Assembly (NCBI GenBank): GCA_964540005.1
Contig: CAZILN010000150.1
Span: forward strand, 1 to 41,589
Reading direction: 5' to 3'
From: CAZILN01 sp964540005
Lineage (GTDB): Bacteria > Bacteroidota > Bacteroidia > Bacteroidales > SM23-62
DNA length: 41,589 nucleotides
Of this stretch, positions 25,739-33,446 are shown piece by piece (position 1 is the first letter of the stretch; each line of letters starts with the position of its first letter). Made by a program: the position numbers and the translations under genes. Under the pieces are notes generated by a model. The model made no database searches. It worked only from the letters and a program-made list of their open reading frames with translations, and was not told where the DNA came from.

Positions 25739-27298
25739 GGCCGGCTGAACCTGTTTAACCTGGTCGATTACGGTTCCATCCACCCATTTTACCACCGCCA
25801 CCGTTCTGTCCTTAAACTGAGGCTTTTGAGGTACACCGCAAATCTTGCGGGCTTCCTCCATTAATTCCCGGATTGGCCTGACGGGGAGTCCGGATCCCTG
25901 TACTTTTTCAAGCAGGTCCTCTCTTAAGGGATTGATGGCTATACCTCTTTCGGTAACTATCACATCGATGAGTTCACCCGGACCGCAAAGGGTGGTTACT
26001 TCATCTGTAATAACGGGTATGCGGTCTCGGAAAAGGGGTACAGGTATGATCACATTCTTGGAAAACAGGCAGTTCTGCCATCCCCCCAGTCCGTGCAGAA
26101 GATAACCGTCGGAGTGGGTAACCACATTTCCGTTGAAGTTAATATCTATCTCAGTAGCTCCCAGTATCACCACGTCTACCATACCGGCAAAATTACCCTT
26201 CCCGTGATAGTTATAGCTGGTAAAGGGGCTGGTCCAGACATGCCTGTCGTTCTCTTCCATCGAGGCTATCCCATCCATGTCAAATGTCTGTCCATCAAGC
26301 AAATAATCTATCAAACCTTCCTCCAGCATGGATACCAGGTATTTATTGGAACCTCCCCGTGCAAACCGGGCCCTTATCCCTTTTTCTTTCATGATCTGAC
26401 GGAAGTACTCCCCCACGGCAAGTGAGGTTCCCCCCGCCCCGCTCTGGAAGGAAAAACCATCCCTGATAATGCCTGTATGTTCACAAAACCTGGCTGTCAG
26501 CTCAGCCAGGTAAAGACGATCCGGACTGCTGGTGATACGGGTGGTTCCTGAGATAATTTTTTCAGGATCCCCTATTCCTTTCATCTCAACGGTATAGTCG
26601 ACATAGTTGCCCTGTATCTGCCAGGGGACACAGGGAAATTCCACCATATTATCGGTAACAACAATGACCTTGCCGGCATACTGTGAATCTGCCAGGGCAA
26701 ATCCCAGCAAACCACTTGCCGATGGTCCCTGCAATCCGTTTGCATTACCGAAAGGATCAGCGCACCCGGCCCCTATGACGGCTATATCTATCCTGACTTC
26801 TCCATCCTGGACAGCCTGGTACCTGCCTCCGTGGGAACGTAGTATAGCTGTGCCCTTCATACCCCCTTCGGAGGTGAAACTACCAAGGGGACCGTTCATG
26901 CTTCCTTCTATGCGATGAATGGTTCCATCCTCAAGGTAGGGTATCAGGTGCCGGTGACAGGGAAATGAAGCAGAAGGGAACCATATCAGGTTTTTAATCC
27001 CCAGCTCCTTTGCAATGTCAAATACCTTATTTGCCAGCAGGTCACCATCACGAAAATGGTGATGGGTGGAAATTGTCATACCGTCCTTCAATCCGCAGGC
27101 CAACAAGGCTTCTTTGAGACCGGACAGTCGTTTGTTACCGTCGGAGGGAAAATCCATACAGCTGGAAATCCCTGGGGTCGCCCTGGTTCCCTCAGGTTTA
27201 TGTTTCCCGATTCCTTTGAACGGAATAAGAGGTTCCCCGTTTGCACTATGGGGTACCTTCCTTCCTGCCTTATTCAATATTTCCCTCTGATCACTCAT
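25727..27298 (-). CDS. citF: Citrate lyase alpha subunit (citrate CoA-transferase)
   Basis: A 523-residue CitF, which transfers the acyl-carrier thioester from acetyl to citrate in citrate cleavage to acetate and oxaloacetate. Features include KAGRKVPHSANGEPLIPFKGIGK at the N-terminus, THHHFRDGD, VIGAGCADPFGNANGLQGPSA, FSFQSGAGGTSLAVGEYF, and a C-terminal TLCGPGELIDVIVTERGIAINPLR, all typical of the family. Length is close to E. coli CitF. It is downstream of and overlaps the CitD-CitE fusion gene by 8 bases. No citC, citG or citX is visible in the window, so maturation genes must lie elsewhere. Confidence 0.94.
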   Translation of the reverse strand: MSDQREILNKAGRKVPHSANGEPLIPFKGIGKHKPEGTRATPGISSCMDFPSDGNKRLSGLKEALLACGLKDGMTISTHHHFRDGDLLANKVFDIAKELGIKNLIWFPSASFPCHRHLIPYLEDGTIHRIEGSMNGPLGSFTSEGGMKGTAILRSHGGRYQAVQDGEVRIDIAVIGAGCADPFGNANGLQGPSASGLLGFALADSQYAGKVIVVTDNMVEFPCVPWQIQGNYVDYTVEMKGIGDPEKIISGTTRITSSPDRLYLAELTARFCEHTGIIRDGFSFQSGAGGTSLAVGEYFRQIMKEKGIRARFARGGSNKYLVSMLEEGLIDYLLDGQTFDMDGIASMEENDRHVWTSPFTSYNYHGKGNFAGMVDVVILGATEIDINFNGNVVTHSDGYLLHGLGGWQNCLFSKNVIIPVPLFRDRIPVITDEVTTLCGPGELIDVIVTERGIAINPLREDLLEKVQGSGLPVRPIRELMEEARKICGVPQKPQFKDRTVAVVKWVDGTVIDQVKQVQPASDK

Positions 27299-28505
27299 CC
27301 TGGTTATCCTTGTCTGTATTCAGTATTCCGGCTTCTTTTGCCTCCCTGACTGTCCTGAGGGCTCTTTTCACAACGGGGGCATCTATCATTTTGGAACCCA
27401 GGGAAATCACTCCTTTTCCGTCTGCCAATGCCTTTTCATAAACCTTCGCGATCTGCAGGGCCTTCTCAATTTCAGCTGCTGAGGGCTGGTATCCTTCATG
27501 TATGATCCGGATCTGCCTGGGGTGAATGCATCCCATCCCGTTAAATCCCAGGGATTTTGATTCTTTGACTGCATCAAGCAAACCCTGGTTGTCCGCCACA
27601 TCTGAATATACCGAATCAATGGCAAGGATCCCGGCCGCTCTGCAGGCATTCACCAGCCTTGTCCGGGCATACAGGGATTCACTCCCTTCCCGTGTACGCT
27701 GTACACCCAGATCAGCTGTGAGGTCTTCGAGCCCGATGGCAATCCCGACAATATTATCAGCCGCTACGGCAATCCGGTAAGCATTCTCGATTCCCAGGGC
27801 CGATTCCAGTATTGGCATCAGGAATATCTCCCGCGGTTCCTTCTCTTTATCAAGTATAGAATTGATCTCCGCGTTTACCCGGGAGACCTGGTCAGGATTT
27901 TCGCATTTTGGTATGAGTATCAGCTCTACCGGAAAGGGTACAATAAATGCCAGGTCATCTATACCTGCAGGCAGCTGGTTGATGCGCACCATCCGTTCGG
28001 CCCCGTAGAAGTCCACCTGGCAAAGGGCATTCCTGATGAGTATCCGGGCTTCCTCTTTTCTCCCGGGAGCTACTGAATCCTCAAGATCCAGTATGATGCC
28101 ATCCGGTGAATGAATGCCGGCATTGATCATCATTTTCGGAATATTTCCGGGCAGGTACAGCCGGCTGCACCTTCTTCGTTCCCTGGGCCCGGCAAATTTA
28201 TTCTCTTCGATGACAGTCAGCATGTATGATTCCTGTTTTCCGGTGCATTTCCGGATAACAGCCTCCATACGTGCGGCAATAACAAGATCCAGTGCTCCGG
28301 AGTCTTCAAGCAGTATTTCAGCATGGGCGATGCCATAAGATTTAAGGATAGTCCGGATTAACTCCCTTATATGACTACCATACAGGCTGTTCAGCTTCGA
28401 CCTGATCTCTAGCCGAATTCCTCCTGAATCTTTTATTTCCATGGAAATGCGGCAATCCGAGCGGATGCCCTCACCATGGTTGCCTGCTACAGCTTTATTT
28501 CCCAT
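27291..28505 (-). CDS. Citrate lyase gamma-beta fusion (CitD acyl carrier + CitE lyase)
   Basis: A 404-residue protein. Residues ~1-95 match the CitD acyl-carrier subunit: AVAGNHGEGIRSD aligns with the AGTAESSD region of CitD, making Ser16 the probable site for the phosphoribosyl-dephospho-CoA group, followed by LLEDSGALDLVIAARMEAVIRKC. Residues ~110-400 are a CitE/HpcH-type aldolase: RSRLYLPGN-like CSRLYLPGNIPKM, GIILDLEDSVAP with metal-binding Asp/Glu, MPILESALGIENAYRIA and GFNGMGCIHPRQI. Separate citD and citE genes are the rule in Enterobacteria; here carrier and lyase are fused. It is first gene of the operon, with citF overlapping its 3' end by 8 bases. Confidence 0.88.
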   Translation of the reverse strand: MGNKAVAGNHGEGIRSDCRISMEIKDSGGIRLEIRSKLNSLYGSHIRELIRTILKSYGIAHAEILLEDSGALDLVIAARMEAVIRKCTGKQESYMLTVIEENKFAGPRERRRCSRLYLPGNIPKMMINAGIHSPDGIILDLEDSVAPGRKEEARILIRNALCQVDFYGAERMVRINQLPAGIDDLAFIVPFPVELILIPKCENPDQVSRVNAEINSILDKEKEPREIFLMPILESALGIENAYRIAVAADNIVGIAIGLEDLTADLGVQRTREGSESLYARTRLVNACRAAGILAIDSVYSDVADNQGLLDAVKESKSLGFNGMGCIHPRQIRIIHEGYQPSAAEIEKALQIAKVYEKALADGKGVISLGSKMIDAPVVKRALRTVREAKEAGILNTDKDNQDE

Positions 28506-28524
28506 ATCTCTTTTATAACAATAA

Positions 28525-28532
28525 CAAAGATA
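28525..28532 (-). promoter_or_regulatory. -7 element for the citrate lyase operon
   Basis: The minus strand reads TATCTTTG, a perfect TAnnTTTG, 20 bases upstream of the fusion-gene ATG at 28505. It lies only 8 bases after the U-tract of the preceding terminator. Confidence 0.55.
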
Positions 28533-28540
28533 TGGCTTTA

Positions 28541-28573
28541 AAACAAAAAAGGCCGCTTCGGACGAAACAGCCT
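28541..28573 (-). terminator. Rho-independent terminator after the lipoprotein gene
   Basis: On the minus strand AGGCTGTTTC pairs with GAAGCGGCCT as a 10-base-pair stem (two G-U pairs) around loop GTCC, followed by TTTTTTGTTT. It begins 24 bases after the stop codon at 28597 and separates the lipoprotein gene from the citrate lyase operon. Confidence 0.85.
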
Positions 28574-28596
28574 CTTATGTTATATATTATGTTTGA

Positions 28597-29487
28597 CTAT
28601 TTTGCAGTCTGCTGGACTTTGATATCAATTTTAATATAATCGCCAACATTATAACCAGGCTGCAGTTCGGTTACTTTAAACATTCCTAATTTCCCGGCAT
28701 TTGTTTCAAAACCAACTACATCATCAACTGCTAGATCTTCAGCAGTACTTGCTGATGTCCCGGTAACCTTCTCAATAATTAATTCATCATCTTCCATGGC
28801 ATCAAATTCCGAAGCAGTAACATCTACTTCATAAAACTTGGTTGGATTCAGGGTAGTCCAGGCTGAATAACCATCGTTGATAGTACTGGGGACAACATTT
28901 GGTGCAGCCATAACAGCATTCGTGACATAATAATAGACAAAATCAGCCTTATCCTGCAGTTCGGAATCGGCAGTACCATCATTATATGTAAAAACTGATC
29001 CGTCTACACTTGCACAGTTAGTATTTGTCTGTCCTCCCGCACCCGGGGCAAAAAGCTGCAGATTCGCCCATGTATCAATGGGATCCCAGGTCTTCAACAC
29101 CTCAATGGTAAAGGAGGCACTGTCGACCAGGCCGTCATTATCACTAATGATGAACAGGTATTCGTAGACACCATCATCCGCATCAGCTTCCATATAAATC
29201 GTATCCTGGTAATTATCGTTTGGAATATCTGTCAGAGGATATCCGCTGGGGTGCAGTCCATCAATCTGAACATCCAGGCTGGCAAGCTTAGCGTCTCCTT
29301 TGGTAGCGAGAAAGGAAAACGCCAGTTCAGCACCGGGTTCAACGGTTACGTCCTCATCAATAAACTCTCCGCCCCCGCCAAAGAAGGCAATGGTTGGTCC
29401 GACCGGATCGGTATCATCATCACAGCTGTTAATAAAGACAGCCAGAACCATTAAAAGAAATACAACAATTAAACTTTGCTTTTTCAT
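28597..29487 (-). CDS. Probable surface-exposed lipoprotein of unknown function
   Basis: A 296-residue lipoprotein. The signal peptide ends FINSC (Cys22) and is followed by DDDTD; acidic residues right after the Cys resemble the Bacteroidota lipoprotein export signal that sends lipoproteins to the cell surface. Residues ~30-125 look like a PKD/Ig-like beta domain (YEYLFIISDNDGLVDSASFTIEVL). The remainder is rich in Asp, Thr and Ala with no catalytic motif (TADFVYYYVTNAV-like segment near 190, NVGDYIKIDIKVQ at the end). No family is recognised. It has its own -7 element upstream and a strong terminator downstream, so it is a single-gene unit. Confidence 0.85.
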   Translation of the reverse strand: MKKQSLIVVFLLMVLAVFINSCDDDTDPVGPTIAFFGGGGEFIDEDVTVEPGAELAFSFLATKGDAKLASLDVQIDGLHPSGYPLTDIPNDNYQDTIYMEADADDGVYEYLFIISDNDGLVDSASFTIEVLKTWDPIDTWANLQLFAPGAGGQTNTNCASVDGSVFTYNDGTADSELQDKADFVYYYVTNAVMAAPNVVPSTINDGYSAWTTLNPTKFYEVDVTASEFDAMEDDELIIEKVTGTSASTAEDLAVDDVVGFETNAGKLGMFKVTELQPGYNVGDYIKIDIKVQQTAK

Positions 29488-29523
29488 TCTTTAATTTTTT
29501 AAGATGTTAACAATTTTGATTTG

Positions 29524-29531
29524 CAAATTTA
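29524..29531 (-). promoter_or_regulatory. -7 element for the surface lipoprotein gene
   Basis: The minus strand reads TAAATTTG, a perfect TAnnTTTG, 37 bases upstream of the ATG at 29487. No clear -33 element. Confidence 0.45.
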
Positions 29532-29665
29532 TGATTATTACGATTGGTCATATGCCTGTGTTAATAAAATTAGATCAAACCCTGCATAACTTACACGAAC
29601 GCACGTATTTCCGAAATATACGAATTCTGAAAGTTAATGTCTAGTATCACATGAAATAATATTGT

Positions 29666-29704
29666 AAAAAGGGCTGTCAGCCTTGAACGCCAGGCTAAGC
29701 CAGG
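29666..29704 (-). terminator. Rho-independent terminator after the epimerase gene
   Basis: On the minus strand TTAGCCT pairs with AGGCTGA around an 8-base loop, extended by GGC/GCC with a small bulge, and is followed by CTTTTT. It lies 24 bases after the epimerase stop at 29728 and would end the GH3-epimerase transcript. Confidence 0.65.
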
Positions 29705-29727
29705 GATTTAACATGTGAATAATAATA

Positions 29728-30132
29728 TCAGGAAACAGAGCAGATCTCGGTCAGTACGCCGCCGGTGGATCCGGGGTGCAGAAAACCGATCTGCAGTCCT
29801 TCAGCTCCCCCCCTGGCCGATTTGTCTATCAGCCGCACTCCCTTCGATTCAAGTTCTGACAATGAAGTGTCCACATCGTCTACCGCGTAGGCGATATGAT
29901 GCATCCCCTCTCCCCTCTTTTCTATGAACCTGGCTATGGGTCCGCCGGGATCAGTAGATTCAAGCAATTCGATCTTTGTATCACCGATGCGGAAAAATGC
30001 CGTTCGGACCCCCTGGTCAGCTACCTCTTCAACAGCGTAACACTTCAGCCCGAATGCCTCTTCGTAAAAGCTGATGGATGATTCCAGGTCTTTTACCGCA
30101 ATACCGATGTGCTCAATACGGGATATTTTCAT
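29728..30132 (-). CDS. mce: Methylmalonyl-CoA epimerase
   Basis: A 134-residue vicinal-oxygen-chelate protein that interconverts the R and S forms of methylmalonyl-CoA, needed for propionate formation or use. Two beta-alpha-beta modules are visible: IEHIGIAVKDLESSISFYEEAFGL (His8 as metal ligand) and GMHHIAYAVDDVDTSLSELESKGVRL, with the second-half metal Glu in LTEICSV at the end and GDTKIELLES between. Length is standard. The mutase and propionyl-CoA carboxylase genes are not in the window. It starts 18 bases after the GH3 fusion gene and probably shares its transcript, although the functions seem unrelated. Confidence 0.94.
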   Translation of the reverse strand: MKISRIEHIGIAVKDLESSISFYEEAFGLKCYAVEEVADQGVRTAFFRIGDTKIELLESTDPGGPIARFIEKRGEGMHHIAYAVDDVDTSLSELESKGVRLIDKSARGGAEGLQIGFLHPGSTGGVLTEICSVS

Positions 30133-30150
30133 TTTATACAGTATTTTGGA

Positions 30151-33100
30151 TTATTGTTCTGTGATGGCATTATAAATTACCTGTTGAACGCCGGTTCGGA
30201 TATTCATCTCTGAGAGTTTGATATTGTCCTGGTCAGGATGCACACGGTTTGAAAGAAATACATACAGGATACCGGATACAGGATCTGCCCAGGTCATTGT
30301 CCCGGTAAAACCGTAATGGCCAAAACTCTCAACAGAAGCCGAATCACAGGCATTGCTGCCTTTTTCAGGGTCGGGATAGGGATCCGGTTTATCAAAACCG
30401 AGTCCGCGCCTGATGCCCTCATCACAGTAATGGCAAGTATTAAAGTACTGCACCGTCTCTTCTGACAGGTATCTCCTGCCTCCGTAATAACCTTTCTGCA
30501 GGTACATCTGCATCATTTTGGCCAGGTCGTTGGCATTTGAGAAGAGCCCTGCATGTCCGCAGATACCTCCAAGCATTGCTGCGCCCATGTCATGAACATG
30601 TCCACGCAACAGCTGGCGCCTGAAAACCATGTCATTCTCCGTAGGCACAATACGGGATACAGGAAACCTGTTCAGGGGAAGGAATCCAAGAGTTGTTGCT
30701 CCAAGATGCTTGTAAAAATTATGGTAGGCATAGGAATACAGGCTGCTGTCTGTCATCTCCTCTACAACCTGCATGAGCAGGTAAAGTCCCAGGTCACTGT
30801 AGACATATTCCTTTTCATCAAGTAATTCTGACTCATAGATCTTCCTGAAAACAGTATCACGATAGTCCCTGTTCATATACAGGTAATCGGCCACCTGAAT
30901 GGGATAATCCTGAGAGTACTCCCTGGAATAGATACCTTCGATATATTTGACATTCCTGTTCACGTAGGTAGCATCACCGAGCCTGATGGGATGTTTAACA
31001 GTATATTTTGTACTTATAAGCGACTCTTTGGGATTCATTGTCTCAAGAGTGGACAGGTAAAAGGGTATCCAGGCCTTTAGACCGGCTTTATGCGACAGTA
31101 TTTCCTTAATAACCAGTCCCGACTTATTTGTTGTATCAATGCCGGGAAGATAGCTGCCAAGCGTGTCATCCACACTCAGGCGCCCTTCGTCCCTTAGTTT
31201 CATAATGGAGGGAAGGGTTGATGTGATCTTGGTTATGGAAGCAAGATCGTATATATCCTCCAGCTTAACGGCCTGCCTTTTTAAATAGCTGTGGTACCCG
31301 AAGGCCTTATGGTATACGACCACTCCATTGCGTGCCACCAGCACCTGGCAGCCAGGTATGGCTTCCTCACTGATGGCATCAAGCACCAGCGAATCAATCA
31401 GCCTGAGTGTGTCTGCATTCAGGCCTGCCTCAATGGGAAGGGAATATTTAAACCGGGAACAGGAATTTGTGGACAAACCACCGTCCTCTTTAAAGTTTTT
31501 TCCGGAACTCACAGGAAGTCTTCCGGCAGATGCTATCCCCCCAAAGATCAACTGTGCGGTAAATGCCTGGCTTAATTCACTGTCCTCATACCCAATGATC
31601 ATGGCATCATAGAGAGAGGGATCTTCAAACTGCTGCAATAAGTAAGGATTGCTGAATACCGTCAGAACAAGCCTGACTGAATCAGCAAGTCCCCGAACGC
31701 ATCTGATCGCATCCTTACTGACCCCGTAGTTGCCTGTCCGCTGAAGAAAGGTTCCGTGAATACTGACGATCAATAGATTATAATCATGAAGGACATTACT
31801 TATGAGCTGGTAATCCTTATCCGCAGCATCCATCCCCAGGTGGAAATGCTTTACATCAGTATACAATGAAAGGTATTGCTGGAATTCATTCAGGGTATCA
31901 GGTCCACCGATGGACAGTGATGCAATCCGTATGGTATCGAGTCTCTGAAGAGGCAGCAGGTCGTTTTTATTTGAAAGCAGTGTCAGGGCTGATTCGGTAA
32001 GGCGCGACCGCGTCAGTTCATATTCCGGAAGGTGCAGGTCATGGTCCAGACCCTCCATATCCACCGGCCGGTACTGGCTCAATCCTACCCATTTCTTTGC
32101 TGCCAGTATCTTCTTGCACTTTTCTTCAATATCCGACCATTCTATATTGCCCCTGCGTATCTCCCGCCTGACAGCAGAGATAGTTTTTGGAACATCGGAG
32201 GGCATCACAAGGATATCATTTCCGGCAACCAGAGCCCTTGCTTCAAGCTCCCCTGGCTGGCCGTAGCCGGCAACTCCCTGCATATTCAATGCATCGGTAA
32301 CAATCAGTCCCTTGAAATCCATTTTATTACGGAGCAGGCCTGTGATGATCTCCGGTGACATGGAAGCCGGAAGACCGGTCTGTGTATCAAGTTGCGGAAG
32401 CAGGAGATGGGAAACCATTATCCCGGATATACCATTTGATATGCATTCCGCGAATGGATGAAGTTCCACTTCACGGAGCCTCTCATAGGAATGCCTGACA
32501 ACCGGCAGCTCATAATGGGAGTCGGTATCCGTATCCCCGTGTCCGGGAAAATGCTTAGCGGTGCAAAGTATGTTGTTATCCTGCATTCCCCTCATATACA
32601 TGACCCCTTTGCGTGCAACTTTCAATTTATTTTCACCAAAGGACCGGCTGTTAATCACGGGATTGGCCGGGTTGCTGTTTATATCCACCACAGGTGCAAA
32701 GTTCATATGAACGCCTATTCGTTTCAGCTGGCCGGCAATATCATATCCCATCTGCCAGATCAGGCTGTCACTGCTTATGGCGCCCAGCATCATCTGCTTG
32801 GGATATGAAAGGGTACTGTCAAGCCTCATTCCTGGTCCCCACTCGGCATCAATAGCTATGAGAAGCGGGGTCTGTGCCACCGCCTGGAATTCGTTTGTCA
32901 TCCATGCCTGCCGTTTGGGTCCCCCCTGGAAAAATACTATGCCGCCAGGCTTGTATTTCCTGATGATCCGGGATACTTCCTCGGTGTGCTGCCTGTTCCT
33001 GTTAGAATAGGCAGGTATCATAAGCAACTGGGCGATCCGTTCGTCACGGGACAGTGAATTATATACCGAATCAACCCATCCATTATTGGTATCAAGAATG

Positions 33101-33213
33101 GCCAGCTCAACATATCTCTTACGGTCCACATGCCCTGAGGATGGCATATGATAAGACAGGTTAGCCATTGCAATTACTGCTAAAAGTCCAGAAACCAAGC
33201 TTCTTGTTCTCAT
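30151..33213 (-). CDS. GH3 beta-N-acetylhexosaminidase fused to a serine beta-lactamase-like hydrolase
   Basis: A 1020-residue exported fusion. ATG at 33213 gives a signal-like start (MRTRSLVSGLLAVIAMANL); an upstream codon at 33315 would hide it. Residues ~60-575 are a GH3 hydrolase of the NagZ type: KHFPGHGDTDTDSH near 220-232 carries the His acid/base motif, and VTDALNM near 305-311 the nucleophile Asp306. Residues ~595-1020 are a class C beta-lactamase/esterase fold with SITK (Ser659, Lys662), YSD near 800 and HYGFTG near 955 as the three active-site motifs. It probably acts on cell-wall muropeptides or glycans outside the cytoplasm; the second domain could be a peptidase or esterase. Mce lies 18 bases downstream. 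Confidence 0.9.
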   Translation of the reverse strand: MRTRSLVSGLLAVIAMANLSYHMPSSGHVDRKRYVELAILDTNNGWVDSVYNSLSRDERIAQLLMIPAYSNRNRQHTEEVSRIIRKYKPGGIVFFQGGPKRQAWMTNEFQAVAQTPLLIAIDAEWGPGMRLDSTLSYPKQMMLGAISSDSLIWQMGYDIAGQLKRIGVHMNFAPVVDINSNPANPVINSRSFGENKLKVARKGVMYMRGMQDNNILCTAKHFPGHGDTDTDSHYELPVVRHSYERLREVELHPFAECISNGISGIMVSHLLLPQLDTQTGLPASMSPEIITGLLRNKMDFKGLIVTDALNMQGVAGYGQPGELEARALVAGNDILVMPSDVPKTISAVRREIRRGNIEWSDIEEKCKKILAAKKWVGLSQYRPVDMEGLDHDLHLPEYELTRSRLTESALTLLSNKNDLLPLQRLDTIRIASLSIGGPDTLNEFQQYLSLYTDVKHFHLGMDAADKDYQLISNVLHDYNLLIVSIHGTFLQRTGNYGVSKDAIRCVRGLADSVRLVLTVFSNPYLLQQFEDPSLYDAMIIGYEDSELSQAFTAQLIFGGIASAGRLPVSSGKNFKEDGGLSTNSCSRFKYSLPIEAGLNADTLRLIDSLVLDAISEEAIPGCQVLVARNGVVVYHKAFGYHSYLKRQAVKLEDIYDLASITKITSTLPSIMKLRDEGRLSVDDTLGSYLPGIDTTNKSGLVIKEILSHKAGLKAWIPFYLSTLETMNPKESLISTKYTVKHPIRLGDATYVNRNVKYIEGIYSREYSQDYPIQVADYLYMNRDYRDTVFRKIYESELLDEKEYVYSDLGLYLLMQVVEEMTDSSLYSYAYHNFYKHLGATTLGFLPLNRFPVSRIVPTENDMVFRRQLLRGHVHDMGAAMLGGICGHAGLFSNANDLAKMMQMYLQKGYYGGRRYLSEETVQYFNTCHYCDEGIRRGLGFDKPDPYPDPEKGSNACDSASVESFGHYGFTGTMTWADPVSGILYVFLSNRVHPDQDNIKLSEMNIRTGVQQVIYNAITEQ

Positions 33214-33243
33214 ATAAGGGACAGCCTTAAAAAATGAAAGGCA

Positions 33244-33251
33244 TAAAGATA
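33244..33251 (-). promoter_or_regulatory. Possible -7 element for the GH3 fusion gene
   Basis: The minus strand reads TATCTTTA, matching TAnnTTTG except the last base, 31 bases upstream of the ATG at 33213. It also supports the chosen start, because the upstream start at 33315 would lie ahead of it. Confidence 0.35.
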
Positions 33252-33348
33252 ATGGAAAATGTTTGTTAAATATCACTTCACGGATCGCTTTAGAAATGCA
33301 CTCTGGCACAGTCATTCTGCCTCATACCAAAAAGTGTTGACGGGCAGA

Positions 33349-33377
33349 TTGTAATTAGTGATAAAATGATATTTTTG
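33349..33377 (+). promoter_or_regulatory. Promoter of the tricorn protease gene
   Basis: TTG at 33349-33351 is followed after 18 bases by TATTTTTG at 33370-33377, a perfect TAnnTTTG with near-standard spacing. The ATG used for the gene is 70 bases downstream, which argues against the earlier in-frame ATG at 33366 that overlaps the element. Confidence 0.6.
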
Positions 33378-33446
33378 TCTGTTCCTTATTCAGGAATTAA
33401 TAATAACATGATAATTACTCATCTAGTATTACTAAAACCACACATC

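Noticed and set aside
29601..29625. Inverted repeat CGTATTTC...GAAATATACG as a regulatory site
   Set aside because: Arms are uneven with a 2-base insertion, AT-rich, and lie between a terminator and a promoter with no known partner.
33366..33446. Earlier in-frame ATG for the tricorn gene
   Set aside because: It overlaps the promoter element and would place 27 residues before a clean signal peptide.
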